Notes: generated from the sequence alone by a model not told the origin. Positions 54,670 through 63,934 are shown, numbered from the stretch's first letter. The stretch is 64,000 nt of DNA from an uncultured Burkholderiales bacterium (GCA_946480465.1 CAMLJY010000025.1:1-64000); one strand, 5' to 3'. Program-made: numbers and translations.

Positions 54670-55628
54670 TGGCCCGCCTGCCCCTGCACACCCTGCCCAC
54701 CTTCAAGGTCGTCGCCATGCGCCAGAACCTGCGCGCCGCGGCCGAGCAACTGCACCTGACGCACAGCGCCGTGAGCCAGCAGATCAAGCTGCTGGAAGCG
54801 CAGATCGGCTTCCCGCTGTTCGACCGCGGTGGCCGCCGGCTGGCGCTGAACGCCGCGGGCGCCGCCCTGCTGCGCGCCACCGAGACCGCGCTGGCCCAGC
54901 TGGACGATGGCTTGCGCGCCGCGGCCGCCGCAGCGCAGGGCGACGAGCAGTGCGTGCGCGTCACCTTGCTGCCCTCGTTCGCCCAGCGCTGGCTGCTGCC
55001 GCGCATGGGCCGCTGGCGCCAGCGCCATCCCTGCATCGCCCTCGAACTCGAGGCCTCGCTGCGCCTGGTCGACCTGCAGCGCGATGGCTTCCACGTCGCG
55101 CTGCGCCAGGGCTCGGGCCCTTGGCGCGGCCTGCAGGCGGAGCGCTTGATCGACTCCCCGCGCATCGTCGTCGCCGCGCCCGACATCGCCGCCCGCCTGC
55201 GCGGCGAACCGATCGCGAAGATGCTGGACATGCCGCTGCTGGGCGGTGCGGCGATGTGGCAGGACTGGTTCGCCGCACAGGGCGTCAGCGCGCGCGTCAA
55301 CCCGGTGGCCAGCTTCAACGACGCGGGACTGATGCTGCAGGCGGCCGAGCAAGGCCTGGGCCTGGCGCTGGCCCGCGAGCTGTTGGCCGCGGACGCCCTG
55401 CGCGATGGCCGGCTTGCGCGCATCTCGCCCACCACCCAGCAAGGTGAAGGCATCGACACATTCTGGTTCGTGCATCCTCCGGCCCTGGCGGACTGGCCGC
55501 CGCTGCGGGCCTTCGAGGCCTGGTTGCGGGAAGAGCTGGCGCAATCCGCGCGCGAGCTGGCCGACACCCCGAATCCGGCCCGGCTGGCCTCCAGGCGCCC
55601 GGTGGTCGGGCGCCGGCGGACCTCATAG
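54657..55628 (+). CDS. LysR-family regulator (GcvA-like)
   Basis: A 323-residue regulator. The winged helix occupies residues 8-70 (LHTLPTFKVVAMRQNLRAAA, then LTHSAVSQQIKLLEAQIG), and the effector domain starts near 95 (VRVTLLPSFAQRWLLPRM), a pattern typical of the GcvA group. Start ATG 54657 lies inside the dyad arm; ATG 54669 (MARLPLHTLP) is an equal candidate, and neither has a ribosome site. Divergent from the DUF1127 gene, which is its likely target. Confidence 0.9.
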   Translation: MLTSMARLPLHTLPTFKVVAMRQNLRAAAEQLHLTHSAVSQQIKLLEAQIGFPLFDRGGRRLALNAAGAALLRATETALAQLDDGLRAAAAAAQGDEQCVRVTLLPSFAQRWLLPRMGRWRQRHPCIALELEASLRLVDLQRDGFHVALRQGSGPWRGLQAERLIDSPRIVVAAPDIAARLRGEPIAKMLDMPLLGGAAMWQDWFAAQGVSARVNPVASFNDAGLMLQAAEQGLGLALARELLAADALRDGRLARISPTTQQGEGIDTFWFVHPPALADWPPLRAFEAWLREELAQSARELADTPNPARLASRRPVVGRRRTS

Positions 55629-55702
55629 GAAGCCGGGCGTGCCGGCGGTGAGGGGCGGCCTCAGGCAACCGCGATGCTGCGGGCCCGATCGCGCGGCCGG
55701 CA

Positions 55703-56896
55703 TCACGCCGGCGGCAGGAACAGCGACTGCAGGTCGGACAGGAAATCGAAGCCGCGCTCGGTCGGCCACACGCGGTTGAAGTCGCGCTGGATCAAGCCGC
55801 GCCGCTCGGCCTCGTCCAGCGGCTTCGTGATCGCGCTCGGCGCCAGGCCGGTGCGCGCGGTGAAATCGACCAGCGCAAAGCCTTCGCGCAGCCGCAGCGC
55901 GTTCAGCATGAACTCGAAGGGCAGCTGCGCGCGCGGCACCTCATCGTCGTTGCTCATGGCCTGCCCGGCCAGCGCCTTCGCCATGTAGGTCGCCGGCTCG
56001 CGCCAACGCACCTGGCGCACCACGCGGTGCGGGTAGCTGAGCTTGCCGTGCGCACCGGCGCCCAGTCCCAGGTAGTCGCCGAACTGCCAGTAGTTCAGGT
56101 TGTGGCGGCAGCGGTGCCCCGGCCGGGCGAAGGCCGAGACCTCATAACGCGCCAAGCCGGTGGCTGCGGTGCGCTCGGCGATCAGGTCCAGCATGTCGCT
56201 GGCCAGGTCGTCGTCAGGAAGGTTGCGCGGCGTGTCCACCGCGAACCGCGTGTTCGGCTCGATGGTCAGGTGGTAGATGGACAGGTGCGGCGGCTGGAAA
56301 GACAGCGCCGTCTCCAGGTCCGCGCGCAACTGCGCCAGGGTCTGGCCGGGCAGCGCGTACATCAGGTCGATGTTGAAGGTGTCGAAGGCCTCGCGCGCCT
56401 CGTCGATCGCCGCGCGCGCCTGGGCGCCGTCGTGCACGCGGCCCAGCTGCCTGAGCATGCCGTCGTCGAAGCTTTGCACGCCGATCGACAGGCGCGTGAC
56501 GCCCGCGGCGCGGAAGGCCTTGAAGCGTTCCCGCTCGAAGGTCCCCGGGTTGGCTTCGAACGTGATCTCGCAGCCGGGCTCCAGCGGCAGCCGCGCCCGG
56601 ATCGCCGCCAGCAGCCGGTCGATCCCGTCAGGCGAGAACAGGCTGGGGGTGCCCCCGCCGATGAAGACGCTGATGACCGGCCGGCCCCACACCTGGGGCA
56701 ATGCGGCGTCGAGGTCGGCGATCACCGCATCCAGGTAGCGCTGCTCCGGCAAGGCACCGGCCGGCACGGCATGCGAGTTGAAATCGCAGTAGGGGCACTT
56801 GGCCAGGCACCACGGCAGGTGCACGTACAGCGACAGCGGCGGCGATTCGCCGAGCCGCAAGGTGCCCGGGCGGAGGTAGCGCTCGACGATGTCCAT
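55703..56896 (-). CDS. hemW: Radical SAM heme chaperone HemW
   Basis: A 397-residue radical-SAM protein, formerly called oxygen-independent coproporphyrinogen oxidase-like, now known as a heme-delivering chaperone. The cluster motif is LPWCLAKCPYCDFNSHA (C-x3-C-x2-C) near residue 30. VFIGGGTPSLFSPDGIDRLL and RLSIGVQSFDDGMLRQLGRV follow, and the C-terminal HemN-type domain is present (LLGLGAGAHGKL-like GLGAGAHGKLSYP). It lacks the extra Cys of true HemN CxxxCxxCxC, supporting HemW. ATG 56896 was chosen; a GTG three codons earlier is possible. Follows rdgB by 18 bases. Confidence 0.92.
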   Translation of the reverse strand: MDIVERYLRPGTLRLGESPPLSLYVHLPWCLAKCPYCDFNSHAVPAGALPEQRYLDAVIADLDAALPQVWGRPVISVFIGGGTPSLFSPDGIDRLLAAIRARLPLEPGCEITFEANPGTFERERFKAFRAAGVTRLSIGVQSFDDGMLRQLGRVHDGAQARAAIDEAREAFDTFNIDLMYALPGQTLAQLRADLETALSFQPPHLSIYHLTIEPNTRFAVDTPRNLPDDDLASDMLDLIAERTAATGLARYEVSAFARPGHRCRHNLNYWQFGDYLGLGAGAHGKLSYPHRVVRQVRWREPATYMAKALAGQAMSNDDEVPRAQLPFEFMLNALRLREGFALVDFTARTGLAPSAITKPLDEAERRGLIQRDFNRVWPTERGFDFLSDLQSLFLPPA

Positions 56897-56914
56897 GGCC
56901 GCCACTTTCGAACG

Positions 56915-57553
56915 CTAGGCACCGAGGTGCCAGACCTCGCGCAGCAACGCCAGCAGCTGCGCTGCCGAGCGCGCCCGGTGGCTGTGGGCATTCTTGGTGG
57001 CGGCATCCAGCTCGGCCACCGTCGCGCCCAGCGCGGGAATGAACATCAGCGGGTCGTAGCCGAAGCCTTCGCTGCCGCGCGGCGCGTGCAGGATCTCCCC
57101 AGGCCAGCGTCCGACCGCCACCAGCGGTTCCGGGTCGGCGGCATGGCGCACCGCGACCAGCGTGCTGATGAAGTGGCCGCGGCGGTCGGCCACGCCGGAA
57201 AGCCGGTCCAGCAGCAGCGCGTTGTTCGCCGCATCCTGCCGGCGCCGCCGGTCCTCGCGCCCCTCCGCGTCGACCGCGGCGACTTCCCCGGCGAAGTGAG
57301 CGGAGATCACGCCGGGTGCACCGCCCAGCGCGTCGACGCACAGGCCCGAGTCGTCGGCGATCGCGGCGCCGCCGGCGGCAGCCGCCGCGTGCCGCGCCTT
57401 GGCCAGCGCGTTCTCGATGAAGGTGTGGTGCGGCTCATCGGCCTCGGCGATGCCGAGTTCACCCTGCGCCACGACCTCCAGCGGCAGGCCGCCCAGCAGC
57501 GCCCGCAGCTCAACCAGCTTCTTTGCGTTGTTCGAAGCGAGGACCAGGCGCAT
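56915..57553 (-). CDS. rdgB: XTP/dITP diphosphatase (non-canonical purine NTP pyrophosphatase)
   Basis: A 212-residue Ham1/RdgB enzyme that removes ITP, dITP and XTP from the nucleotide pool. Motifs: LVLASNNAKKLVELRALL at the start, IADDSGLCVDALGGAPGVIS with the metal-binding Asp pair near residue 67, and GSEGFGYDPLMFIPA near 165. Length and motifs are normal. It lies between rph (17 bases upstream) and hemW, an order common in betaproteobacteria. Confidence 0.95.
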   Translation of the reverse strand: MRLVLASNNAKKLVELRALLGGLPLEVVAQGELGIAEADEPHHTFIENALAKARHAAAAAGGAAIADDSGLCVDALGGAPGVISAHFAGEVAAVDAEGREDRRRRQDAANNALLLDRLSGVADRRGHFISTLVAVRHAADPEPLVAVGRWPGEILHAPRGSEGFGYDPLMFIPALGATVAELDAATKNAHSHRARSAAQLLALLREVWHLGA

Positions 57554-57570
57554 GCCGCGTCCTTGGTGCG

Positions 57571-58299
57571 TCAGCGGTCCAGCGCCGCGCGCTGCGCAGC
57601 CACCAGCTCGCCGATGCCCTTGGCCGCCAGGGCCAGCAGCGCGTCCATCTCGGCGCGCGAGAACGACGCCCCTTCAGCCGTGCCCTGCACCTCGACGAAG
57701 CCGCCGGCCCCAGTCATCACGACGTTCATGTCGGTGTCGCAGGCGGCGTCTTCGGTGTATTCCAGGTCCAGCAGCGGCGTGCCCTGCACGATGCCGACCG
57801 ACACGGCGGCCACGGCGTCCTTGATCGGGCTGCTGCTAATCAGGCCACGCGCGATCAGCCAGTTCACAGCGTCCTGCGCGGCCACGAAGGCGCCAGTGAT
57901 CGCGGCGGTGCGCGTGCCGCCGTCGGCCTGCAGCACGTCGCAGTCGATCAGGATGCTGCGCTCGCCCAGCGCTGCGAGGTCGAACACGCAGCGCAGCGAC
58001 CGGCCGATCAGCCGCTGGATCTCCTGCGTGCGGCCGCTCTGCTTGCCGCGCGCGGCCTCGCGATCGCCTCGGGTGTGGGTGGCGCGCGGCAGCATGCCGT
58101 ACTCGGCGGTCACCCAGCCTTCGCCGCTGCCGCGTTTGTGCGGCGGCACCTTCTCCTCGACGGATGCGGTGCACAGCACCTTGGTGTCGCCGAAGCTCAC
58201 GAGCACCGAACCCTCGGCATGGCGGGTGTAGCCGCGCTGGATCGTCACCGGACGCATGGCATCCGCCGCGCGGCTGCCCGCGCGAACAAAGTCAGTCAT
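57571..58299 (-). CDS. rph: Ribonuclease PH
   Basis: A 242-residue phosphate-dependent 3'-5' exoribonuclease that trims tRNA 3' ends. Family segments: [20 protein letters not shown] near residue 14, [20 protein letters not shown] near 58, [14 protein letters not shown] and [19 protein letters not shown] near 115. Length is typical. Start [17 protein letters not shown] has GAGAAAAC just before; the frame extends 50 codons further up without support. It lies 10 bases after the PP2C stop. Confidence 0.95.
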   Translation of the reverse strand: MTDFVRAGSRAADAMRPVTIQRGYTRHAEGSVLVSFGDTKVLCTASVEEKVPPHKRGSGEGWVTAEYGMLPRATHTRGDREAARGKQSGRTQEIQRLIGRSLRCVFDLAALGERSILIDCDVLQADGGTRTAAITGAFVAAQDAVNWLIARGLISSSPIKDAVAAVSVGIVQGTPLLDLEYTEDAACDTDMNVVMTGAGGFVEVQGTAEGASFSRAEMDALLALAAKGIGELVAAQRAALDR

Positions 58300-58309
58300 G
58301 GAGAAAACC

Positions 58310-59227
58310 TCAGTGCTTCTTTTGAGAAGACTTGCGAATGGCCTCGTTGATCTCGCGGATGGACCGCTCGATCTCGGCCTCGTCGAGTTCGTCCGGCGGC
58401 GCGTCGCCGGCGGCGAGACTGGCCTGGATCGTGGACGCGAACACCTCATCGCCCAATGCCTGCGTCGACACGGCGACGGTGGACTCGTGGTCCTCGGCCG
58501 CTTCCCACTCCACCGCCAGCACGGTCACGTTGTCGCTCTTGGCACCTGCATTGCGCAGCGCCTGCTCGGCAAGCTCCGGGACGGCATCGGAAATCGGGCG
58601 CAGCGAGAGCTGTTCGGTGATCACCGCGTCGGTCACGCTGCCCCACAGACCGTCGGAACACAGCAGCACCTTGTCGCCCGGCTGCATCAGCAGCGGACCG
58701 GCGGTGTCGACCACCGGCTTGCCCGGCGAGCCGAGGCAGGTGAACAGCACGTTGCGGTTGAAGCGCTGCGCGATCGGCACGACCTGCGACATCGTGTCCT
58801 GCAGCTCCGTGTAGGAATGGTCGCGGGTGCGCGCGATCAGCTTGTCGCCGCGCACCAGGTACAGGCGCGAATCGCCGCAATGCGCCCAGTACGCCGCATT
58901 GCCCTGCAGCACGCAGGCGACGATGGTGGTGCGCGGGGTATCGAGCAGCGCCTTGTCGGTGGCGTAGCGCAGCAGCTGGTGGTGGCCGGCAAGGATGGCG
59001 TCGTGCAGGAAGCGCAGCGGGTCCTTCAGCCCCGGCTTGGCATCACGCTGGTACAGCGCGGCCAGCGTCTGCAGCGCGAGCTGCGAGGCAACCTCCCCCT
59101 CCGGGTGGCCGCCCATGCCGTCCGCCAGCGCGAACAGGCCGGAACTGCGCGTGTAGCAGTAGCCCATGCGGTCTTCGTTCTTCTCGCGACCGCCCTTGCG
59201 GCTGACCTGGTAGACGGAGAACCTCAT
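58310..59227 (-). CDS. PP2C-family protein serine/threonine phosphatase
   Basis: A 305-residue metal-dependent phosphatase. Motifs in order: [14 protein letters not shown] near residue 13, [17 protein letters not shown] near 32, [17 protein letters not shown] near 112, [15 protein letters not shown] near 190, and [16 protein letters not shown] near 230, giving all metal-binding Asp residues. A 55-residue acidic tail follows ([15 protein letters not shown]). It follows the Ser/Thr kinase by 130 bases and so probably reverses its action. Confidence 0.92.
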   Translation of the reverse strand: MRFSVYQVSRKGGREKNEDRMGYCYTRSSGLFALADGMGGHPEGEVASQLALQTLAALYQRDAKPGLKDPLRFLHDAILAGHHQLLRYATDKALLDTPRTTIVACVLQGNAAYWAHCGDSRLYLVRGDKLIARTRDHSYTELQDTMSQVVPIAQRFNRNVLFTCLGSPGKPVVDTAGPLLMQPGDKVLLCSDGLWGSVTDAVITEQLSLRPISDAVPELAEQALRNAGAKSDNVTVLAVEWEAAEDHESTVAVSTQALGDEVFASTIQASLAAGDAPPDELDEAEIERSIREINEAIRKSSQKKH

Positions 59228-59357
59228 GCCCGTGGCTCACTGTTCTTTGGACCGCTGCACGGCACCACGCCGCCCCGGGCCGGCGCCCGCGCGGCCGCCC
59301 GGAAGGCGGCGGCCTGGGCCCCTCGGGGGCGGGGAGCGGCAGCGAGCCGGGTCGACT

Positions 59358-60326
59358 TCATGGCTTGGCGCCGGACTTCAGGTTCTCGAGCTGCAGCTTG
59401 AGCCGCTCGCTGAAGCTGAGCTTGGTGTAGCGGCGCTCGGTCTCGCGCGACAGTTCCTTCTGCAGCGCGAATACGCTTTGCGGGCGCGACAGCGGATCGA
59501 GCGACATGCACCACTCGGTCACCTCGATCAGGTTGTCCGAATAGACATTGCGCAGGCGCGACAACGACAGCGCCAGGCGATCCTTCTCGAGCCGCTGCGG
59601 CGCGTCGTTCGGCGGGTAGCCCTGCATGCACGCATAGATGCACGCCCCGATGGCATAGATGTCGGTCCACGGCCCCAGCGTGCCGTCGCGCCGGTACATC
59701 TCCGGCGCCGCAAAGCCCGGCGTGTACATCGGACGAATGAAGTTGCCTTCCTTGCTGAGCACTTCGCGCGCCGCGCCGAAGTCCAGCATCACCGCCTTGT
59801 TGTCGTTGGTGATGAAGATGTTGGCCGGCTTGATGTCCAGGTGCAGCATCTTGTGCTGGTGCACGATGCGCAGGCCGCGCAGGATCTCGTCGAACAGCGA
59901 GCGGATGGTGGACTCGCGAAACACCTTGTCCCGCTTGAGCTCACGGGCCGTGACGATGAAATCCTGCAGGGTGTCGCCCTGCAGGTAGTTCATCACCATG
60001 TAGACGGTTTCGTTCTCGCGGAAGAAATTCAGCACCGAGACGACGCTGGAATGCGAGATTTGCGCAAGCGAGCGGCCTTCCTCGAAGAAGCTCTTCAGGC
60101 CCAGGCGGTACAGCGGCTGCTTTTCGGGTTTCACCCGAGGCGTGAGTTCGCCGGGCGAGCGTTCGGCCAGGGAGGCCGGCAGATATTCCTTGACCGCGAC
60201 CAGATGACGGTCTGCGTCTTCGGCCAGATACACGACGCCGAAGCCGCCGGCTGCCAGTTTCTTGACGATCGAGTAACCCCCGACCACGGTGCCTGCTGGC
60301 AACGGGGCTGGTTTGGGCTTTGACAT
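59358..60326 (-). CDS. Hanks-type serine/threonine protein kinase (cytosolic)
   Basis: A 322-residue soluble kinase without a transmembrane or sensor domain. Subdomains: glycine loop KKLAAGGFGVVYLAED near residue 25, VAVKEYLP (Lys of VAVK), catalytic loop MLHLDIKPANIFI near 165, DFG in VMLDFGAAREVL, and APE in TPGFAAPEMY near 203. The usual HRD is HLD, so the catalytic Asp is kept but the Arg is lost (non-RD type); activation-loop control may be relaxed. Residues 270-322 are basic and helical. Paired with the PP2C gene downstream and divergent from yicC with only 28 bases between starts. Confidence 0.92.
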   Translation of the reverse strand: MSKPKPAPLPAGTVVGGYSIVKKLAAGGFGVVYLAEDADRHLVAVKEYLPASLAERSPGELTPRVKPEKQPLYRLGLKSFFEEGRSLAQISHSSVVSVLNFFRENETVYMVMNYLQGDTLQDFIVTARELKRDKVFRESTIRSLFDEILRGLRIVHQHKMLHLDIKPANIFITNDNKAVMLDFGAAREVLSKEGNFIRPMYTPGFAAPEMYRRDGTLGPWTDIYAIGACIYACMQGYPPNDAPQRLEKDRLALSLSRLRNVYSDNLIEVTEWCMSLDPLSRPQSVFALQKELSRETERRYTKLSFSERLKLQLENLKSGAKP

Positions 60327-60333
60327 AATCGCT

Positions 60334-60349
60334 TTTTTCGACCGAAAAA
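60334..60349. promoter_or_regulatory. Dyad in the 28-base gap between the kinase and yicC
   Basis: TTTTTCG-AC-CGAAAAA is a perfect 7-base-arm palindrome lying between two start codons (60326 minus, 60355 plus). With so little room, one or both transcripts must be near-leaderless or start inside the other gene. It may hold promoter or operator elements for both. Confidence 0.5.
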
Positions 60350-60354
60350 TATCG

Positions 60355-61311
60355 ATGCCAGTCTACAGCATGACGGGTTTTGGCACTGCCACCGCCACGG
60401 CGCGCAGCGCGTCCGACGCGGCCGGAACGCACGCCAGCGCACCGGGCGGCGCCCCCGCCCCCGCACCGGCGACCCCGGGCGCCGCGGTGCTGGTGGAGCT
60501 GCGGTCGGTCAACGGCCGCTTCCTCGACCTGTCGCTGCGCCTGCCGGACGAACTGCGCGGCCTCGAACCCGCGCTGCGGGAACTGGTCGGCGGCGCCTGC
60601 CGCCGCGGCAAGATCGAACTGCGGCTGGCCACGCAGCGCGAGGCCGATGGTGCGTGGCCACAGCCGCAGCCCGCGCAGCTGATGCGGCTGGCCCAGCTGG
60701 AATCGAACGTGCTGTCGTGGCTGCCCAAGGCGCGGCCGATCAGCGTGACCGAGGCAATGAACTGGTGCCGCGCCGGGGGCGGCTCCGAGCGGCTGGATGA
60801 ACTGGCCCTGGAAGCCGCCGGCCGAGCGGTGGCGGCGCTGCGTGAGGCGCGCGAACGCGAAGGTGCCCGGCTGGTCGCCATCCTCGACGAACGCATCGCC
60901 CGCCTGCGCGAACTGGCCGCGCAAGCCGCGCCGCTGGTGCCGCAGGTGGTCCAGCGCCAGCAGCAGCGCTTCCTGGAGCGCTGGCACGAAGCGCTGGCCA
61001 ATGCCAGCGCGGGCAGCAGCGTCACGCCGGAGGCCTTGCAGGAGCGCGCCCTGAACGAGGCGGCCGCCTACGCCCTGCGCATCGATGTGGCGGAAGAGCT
61101 GTCGCGCCTCACCGCGCACCTCGATGAGATCAGCCGCCTGTTGAAGGCCGGCGGCGAACTGGGCAAGCGGCTGGATTTTCTGATCCAGGAACTGCACCGC
61201 GAAGCCAATACACTGGGATCGAAGTCGTCGGCGCTCGAATTGACGAACATCTCGGTCGAGATGAAGGTCGCGATCGAGCAGATGCGCGAGCAGGTGCAGA
61301 ACATCGAGTAG
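60355..61311 (+). CDS. yicC: YicC-family endoribonuclease
   Basis: A 318-residue protein of the YicC/YloC family, recently shown in E. coli to act as an RNA endonuclease. Start VYSMTGFGTATAT; conserved LVELRSVNGRFLDLSLRLP, RRGKIELRLATQ, and at the C-terminus the DUF1732 segment GGELGKRLDFLIQELHREAN and SVEMKVAIEQMREQVQNIE. A 25-residue Ala/Pro-rich insert (residues about 15-40) between MTGFG and the ELRSVNGR strand is longer than in E. coli YicC. It is divergent from the kinase gene. Confidence 0.92.
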   Translation: MPVYSMTGFGTATATARSASDAAGTHASAPGGAPAPAPATPGAAVLVELRSVNGRFLDLSLRLPDELRGLEPALRELVGGACRRGKIELRLATQREADGAWPQPQPAQLMRLAQLESNVLSWLPKARPISVTEAMNWCRAGGGSERLDELALEAAGRAVAALREAREREGARLVAILDERIARLRELAAQAAPLVPQVVQRQQQRFLERWHEALANASAGSSVTPEALQERALNEAAAYALRIDVAEELSRLTAHLDEISRLLKAGGELGKRLDFLIQELHREANTLGSKSSALELTNISVEMKVAIEQMREQVQNIE

Positions 61312-61431
61312 GCACAGCGCCGCGCGAAAGTTGGCGGCCTTCCCTGCTGGCTCCGCGAAGAGCCCCTCCCGGGCTGACGCCCCCCCCTGGAAGGGTCGCC
61401 GCGGCCCCTCGCCACCGCCGGGGAATTCCTG

Positions 61432-61788
61432 TCAGCGCGCGCCAGCCGGCACCAGGCGGTCGGACGCAGCGACCTTTCCATCGCCATCCAGTTCGATGGC
61501 AACCTGCGTGCAGACCGCGCGGCACAGCGTGGCCACGCGCTCGCTCTGCAGCCGGTAGTAGATCTGGGTGCCTTCGCGCCGCTTGGTCAGCACGCCACTG
61601 CGGTACAGCGTGGCGAGGTGCTGCGACATGTTCGGCTGGGTGGTGTCGATCGCGGCCAGCAGCTCCGACACGTTCTTCTCGCCCTGGCACACGGCGCTGA
61701 TGATCTTGAGACGGATCGGTGTCGACAGCAGCGCGAAAAGCTCCGCGGCCGCTGTGAAGACTTCGTCGGCGTCAGCGCTCTTGTCCAA
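61432..61788 (-). CDS. ArsR-family regulator, probable sulfur/redox sensor
   Basis: A 118-residue winged-helix repressor. HTH: LLAAIDTTQPNMSQHLATLY, wing LTKRREGTQIYYRL. Cysteines at about residue 34 (SAVCQGEKN) and at 89 and 93 (LCRAVCTQV) occupy places near the alpha-2 and alpha-5 helices, as in the persulfide sensors BigR/SqrR; metal sensing is an alternative. The TTG start at 61788 has GAGG 5 bases upstream and no in-frame ATG competes. It lies beside soxB on the same strand, supporting control of thiosulfate or sulfide oxidation genes. Confidence 0.85.
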   Translation of the reverse strand: MDKSADADEVFTAAAELFALLSTPIRLKIISAVCQGEKNVSELLAAIDTTQPNMSQHLATLYRSGVLTKRREGTQIYYRLQSERVATLCRAVCTQVAIELDGDGKVAASDRLVPAGAR

Positions 61789-62122
61789 TCCATCCTCGCC
61801 GGGAAAAACCGCGGATCAGTATATCAATACGATCCGATGCCTCCGGCGCAGCCCTGTCCAGGACGCTTCTTTCAACGATTAGGATGGCGCCGCCGACTCG
61901 GTCGCGAGCCAGCGCTACAGATCCGCGACGCACACCACGCCGCCCAACCGAGCCAGCTTTCGCCCGGCGCGGGACAGCGCCAGCATCGGGAGGCAGCGAA
62001 ATCCCAGGTGCGTGCTGCCGCTCGGATTCGCGTCGGTGTCGACGTTTCGCAAGCCGTACGCCACGCACCTGCCTGGCCGACGCCCGACAGCGGCGCCATC
62101 CTCCGGCAGGGCCGGCGCCCGA
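61789..62122. other. 334-base intergenic region between soxB and the ArsR gene
   Basis: No conserved protein is seen. Near 61814-61834, an AT-rich stretch GATC-AGTATATCAATAC-GATC lies 26 bases before the ArsR start and contains GTAT-ATCA-ATAC, a likely promoter or operator. The remaining GC-rich part up to the soxB stop shows no clear terminator. Confidence 0.45.
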
Positions 62123-63859
62123 TCAACTCACCGGGCCGGGCCGGCTTCCCATGCCGGTGATCTCGGGGGCATTGATGCGGCGCGGCGGGACGCGTCCACC
62201 GGTCTGGCTCCGCAGCCAGGTCTCGACCACGTCCCACACCGGCTTGTGGCCGGCGTCCCGGGCGGCTTCGGCCACCGGCGCCCAGCCGGCTACCTTGTAG
62301 CGCCTGCCGGGATCGAGCGGCCGGCCGCCCAGCCGCAGGTCACGGATGCGCGCGCCCATCTTCTCGTTCGGCGCGATCGTGTAGCGCAACCCGCCGACGC
62401 GCACCATGTCGCCGCCCTGCTGGTAGTACGGATCAGGATTGAACAGGTTGTCGGCCACGTCCTCGAGGATGGTCTTGATGGCCTCGCCGCTGAGTTCACT
62501 GACGGTCGCATGCGGGTAGGTGATCGCAAGCTGGTCCATCATCAGCTCGCGCGTGATCACCTCACCGGGCAGCAGCGAGGTGCCCCAGCGGAAGCCCGGT
62601 GAAAACGCGATCTCCGCCCCCTGCACCTGCATCAGCGCGTCGCAGACCAGCTGGTCCCAGCTGCCGTTGAAGTTGCCGCGCCGGTACAAGAGGCCGTCCG
62701 TCACCGCCAGCGGTTCGGCCAGGCGCGCCTCGAAGGGCGCGCGCAGTTTCGCGATCAGCGCGGCCATCTCGCGGTCCGGCACCAGCTGGTTCGAGAACAC
62801 CGGCAGCAGCCGATAGCGGTAGTCGGCAAGGCGGCCGTCGCGAACGGCGAAGTCCATCACGCCCAGGAACTTGCCGTTGCTGCCGGCATTGGTCACCAGC
62901 GTCGTGCCGCCTGGGTTCTTCACCGGCACGGCGAAGGGCACGCCATCATGCGTGTGACCGCCCAGGATGGCATCGATGCCGCGCACCCGACCCGCCAGCT
63001 TCAGGTCCACGTCCATGCCGTTGTGAGACAGCAGCACCACCAGCTGCGCCCGCTTGCCGCGCACCTCGTCCACCACCTCCTGCAGGCGGGCTTCCTGGAT
63101 GCCGAACTCCCAGTCGGCCACGAAATAGCGCGGATTCGCGATCGGCGTGTACGGGAAGGCCTGGCCGATGATGGCCACCGGCACGCCGTTGATCTCGCGC
63201 AGTGTGTAGGGCGGGAACACCGGATCGCCGAAGTCGGTGGTGCGCACGTTCTGCGCGAGGAAGTCGATGCGCCCGGCCAGGTCCTGCTCGACGATCTGCT
63301 TCACCCGCTGCATGCCGTAGGTGAATTCCCAATGGCCCGTCATCACGTCGACGCCCAGCGCCTTGGCCGCCTCGACCATGTCCTGCGCCTGGGTCCACAG
63401 CGCGGTCGCGCTGCCCTGCCAGGTGTCGCCGCCATCGAGCAGCAGGGCGCCGGGGCGGCTGGCTTTCAGCGTCTTCACCAGCGTGGCCAGGTGCGCAAAA
63501 CCGCCCAGGCGGCCGTAGCGGCGCGAGGCGCGTTCGAAGTCCAGGTGCGTGAAGGCATGTGCGGCCGCCGTGCCCGGGCGCAGCCCAGCGGCCTTCAGCA
63601 GCGCTTCGCCGATCAGGTGCGGCGGCCGGCCGCGCATCGGGCCGACGCCCAGGTTCACGCTGGGCTCGCGGAAGCGCAGTGGCAGCAACTGCGCATGGCA
63701 GTCGGTCATGTGCAGCAGCGACACCCGGCCGAAGCGCGGAATGTCGTAGAGGCCGCGCTGCGCGGTCGCCGCGTCGGCCTCGGCATGGCGTCCCAGCGCC
63801 AGGCCGGCGGCCGCCGCACAGCCGATCACCTTCAGGAACTCGCGCTTTCGAAGGCTCAT
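62123..63859 (-). CDS. soxB: Thiosulfohydrolase SoxB
   Basis: A 578-residue periplasmic di-manganese enzyme of the Sox multienzyme system, releasing sulfate from cysteine-bound thiosulfate on SoxY. A twin-arginine-type signal SLRKREFLKVIG with a hydrophobic stretch directs folded export. Metallophosphatase-like motifs: LLHMTDCHAQLLP near residue 48, LLLDGGDTWQGSA, MTGHWEFTYGM, LLSHNGMDVD, GGHTHDGVPF near 290, and NAGSNGKFLGVMD. The C-terminal 5'-nucleotidase domain includes SELSGEAIKTILEDVADNLF. It follows a gene end 75 bases upstream that looks like soxX. Confidence 0.95.
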   Translation of the reverse strand: MSLRKREFLKVIGCAAAAGLALGRHAEADAATAQRGLYDIPRFGRVSLLHMTDCHAQLLPLRFREPSVNLGVGPMRGRPPHLIGEALLKAAGLRPGTAAAHAFTHLDFERASRRYGRLGGFAHLATLVKTLKASRPGALLLDGGDTWQGSATALWTQAQDMVEAAKALGVDVMTGHWEFTYGMQRVKQIVEQDLAGRIDFLAQNVRTTDFGDPVFPPYTLREINGVPVAIIGQAFPYTPIANPRYFVADWEFGIQEARLQEVVDEVRGKRAQLVVLLSHNGMDVDLKLAGRVRGIDAILGGHTHDGVPFAVPVKNPGGTTLVTNAGSNGKFLGVMDFAVRDGRLADYRYRLLPVFSNQLVPDREMAALIAKLRAPFEARLAEPLAVTDGLLYRRGNFNGSWDQLVCDALMQVQGAEIAFSPGFRWGTSLLPGEVITRELMMDQLAITYPHATVSELSGEAIKTILEDVADNLFNPDPYYQQGGDMVRVGGLRYTIAPNEKMGARIRDLRLGGRPLDPGRRYKVAGWAPVAEAARDAGHKPVWDVVETWLRSQTGGRVPPRRINAPEITGMGSRPGPVS

Positions 63860-63934
63860 GATGATTCAGCGCGGGCTGAGTTTGCACGCTCAAAATAGCC
63901 CGGCGGACCGGGCTGGAGAGAAGCGTTCGGCCAC

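Noticed and set aside
61872..62300. Open frames on both strands in the soxB-arsR gap
   Set aside because: No recognisable protein family, and each overlaps the 3' end of soxB out of frame; composition is typical of GC-rich noise.
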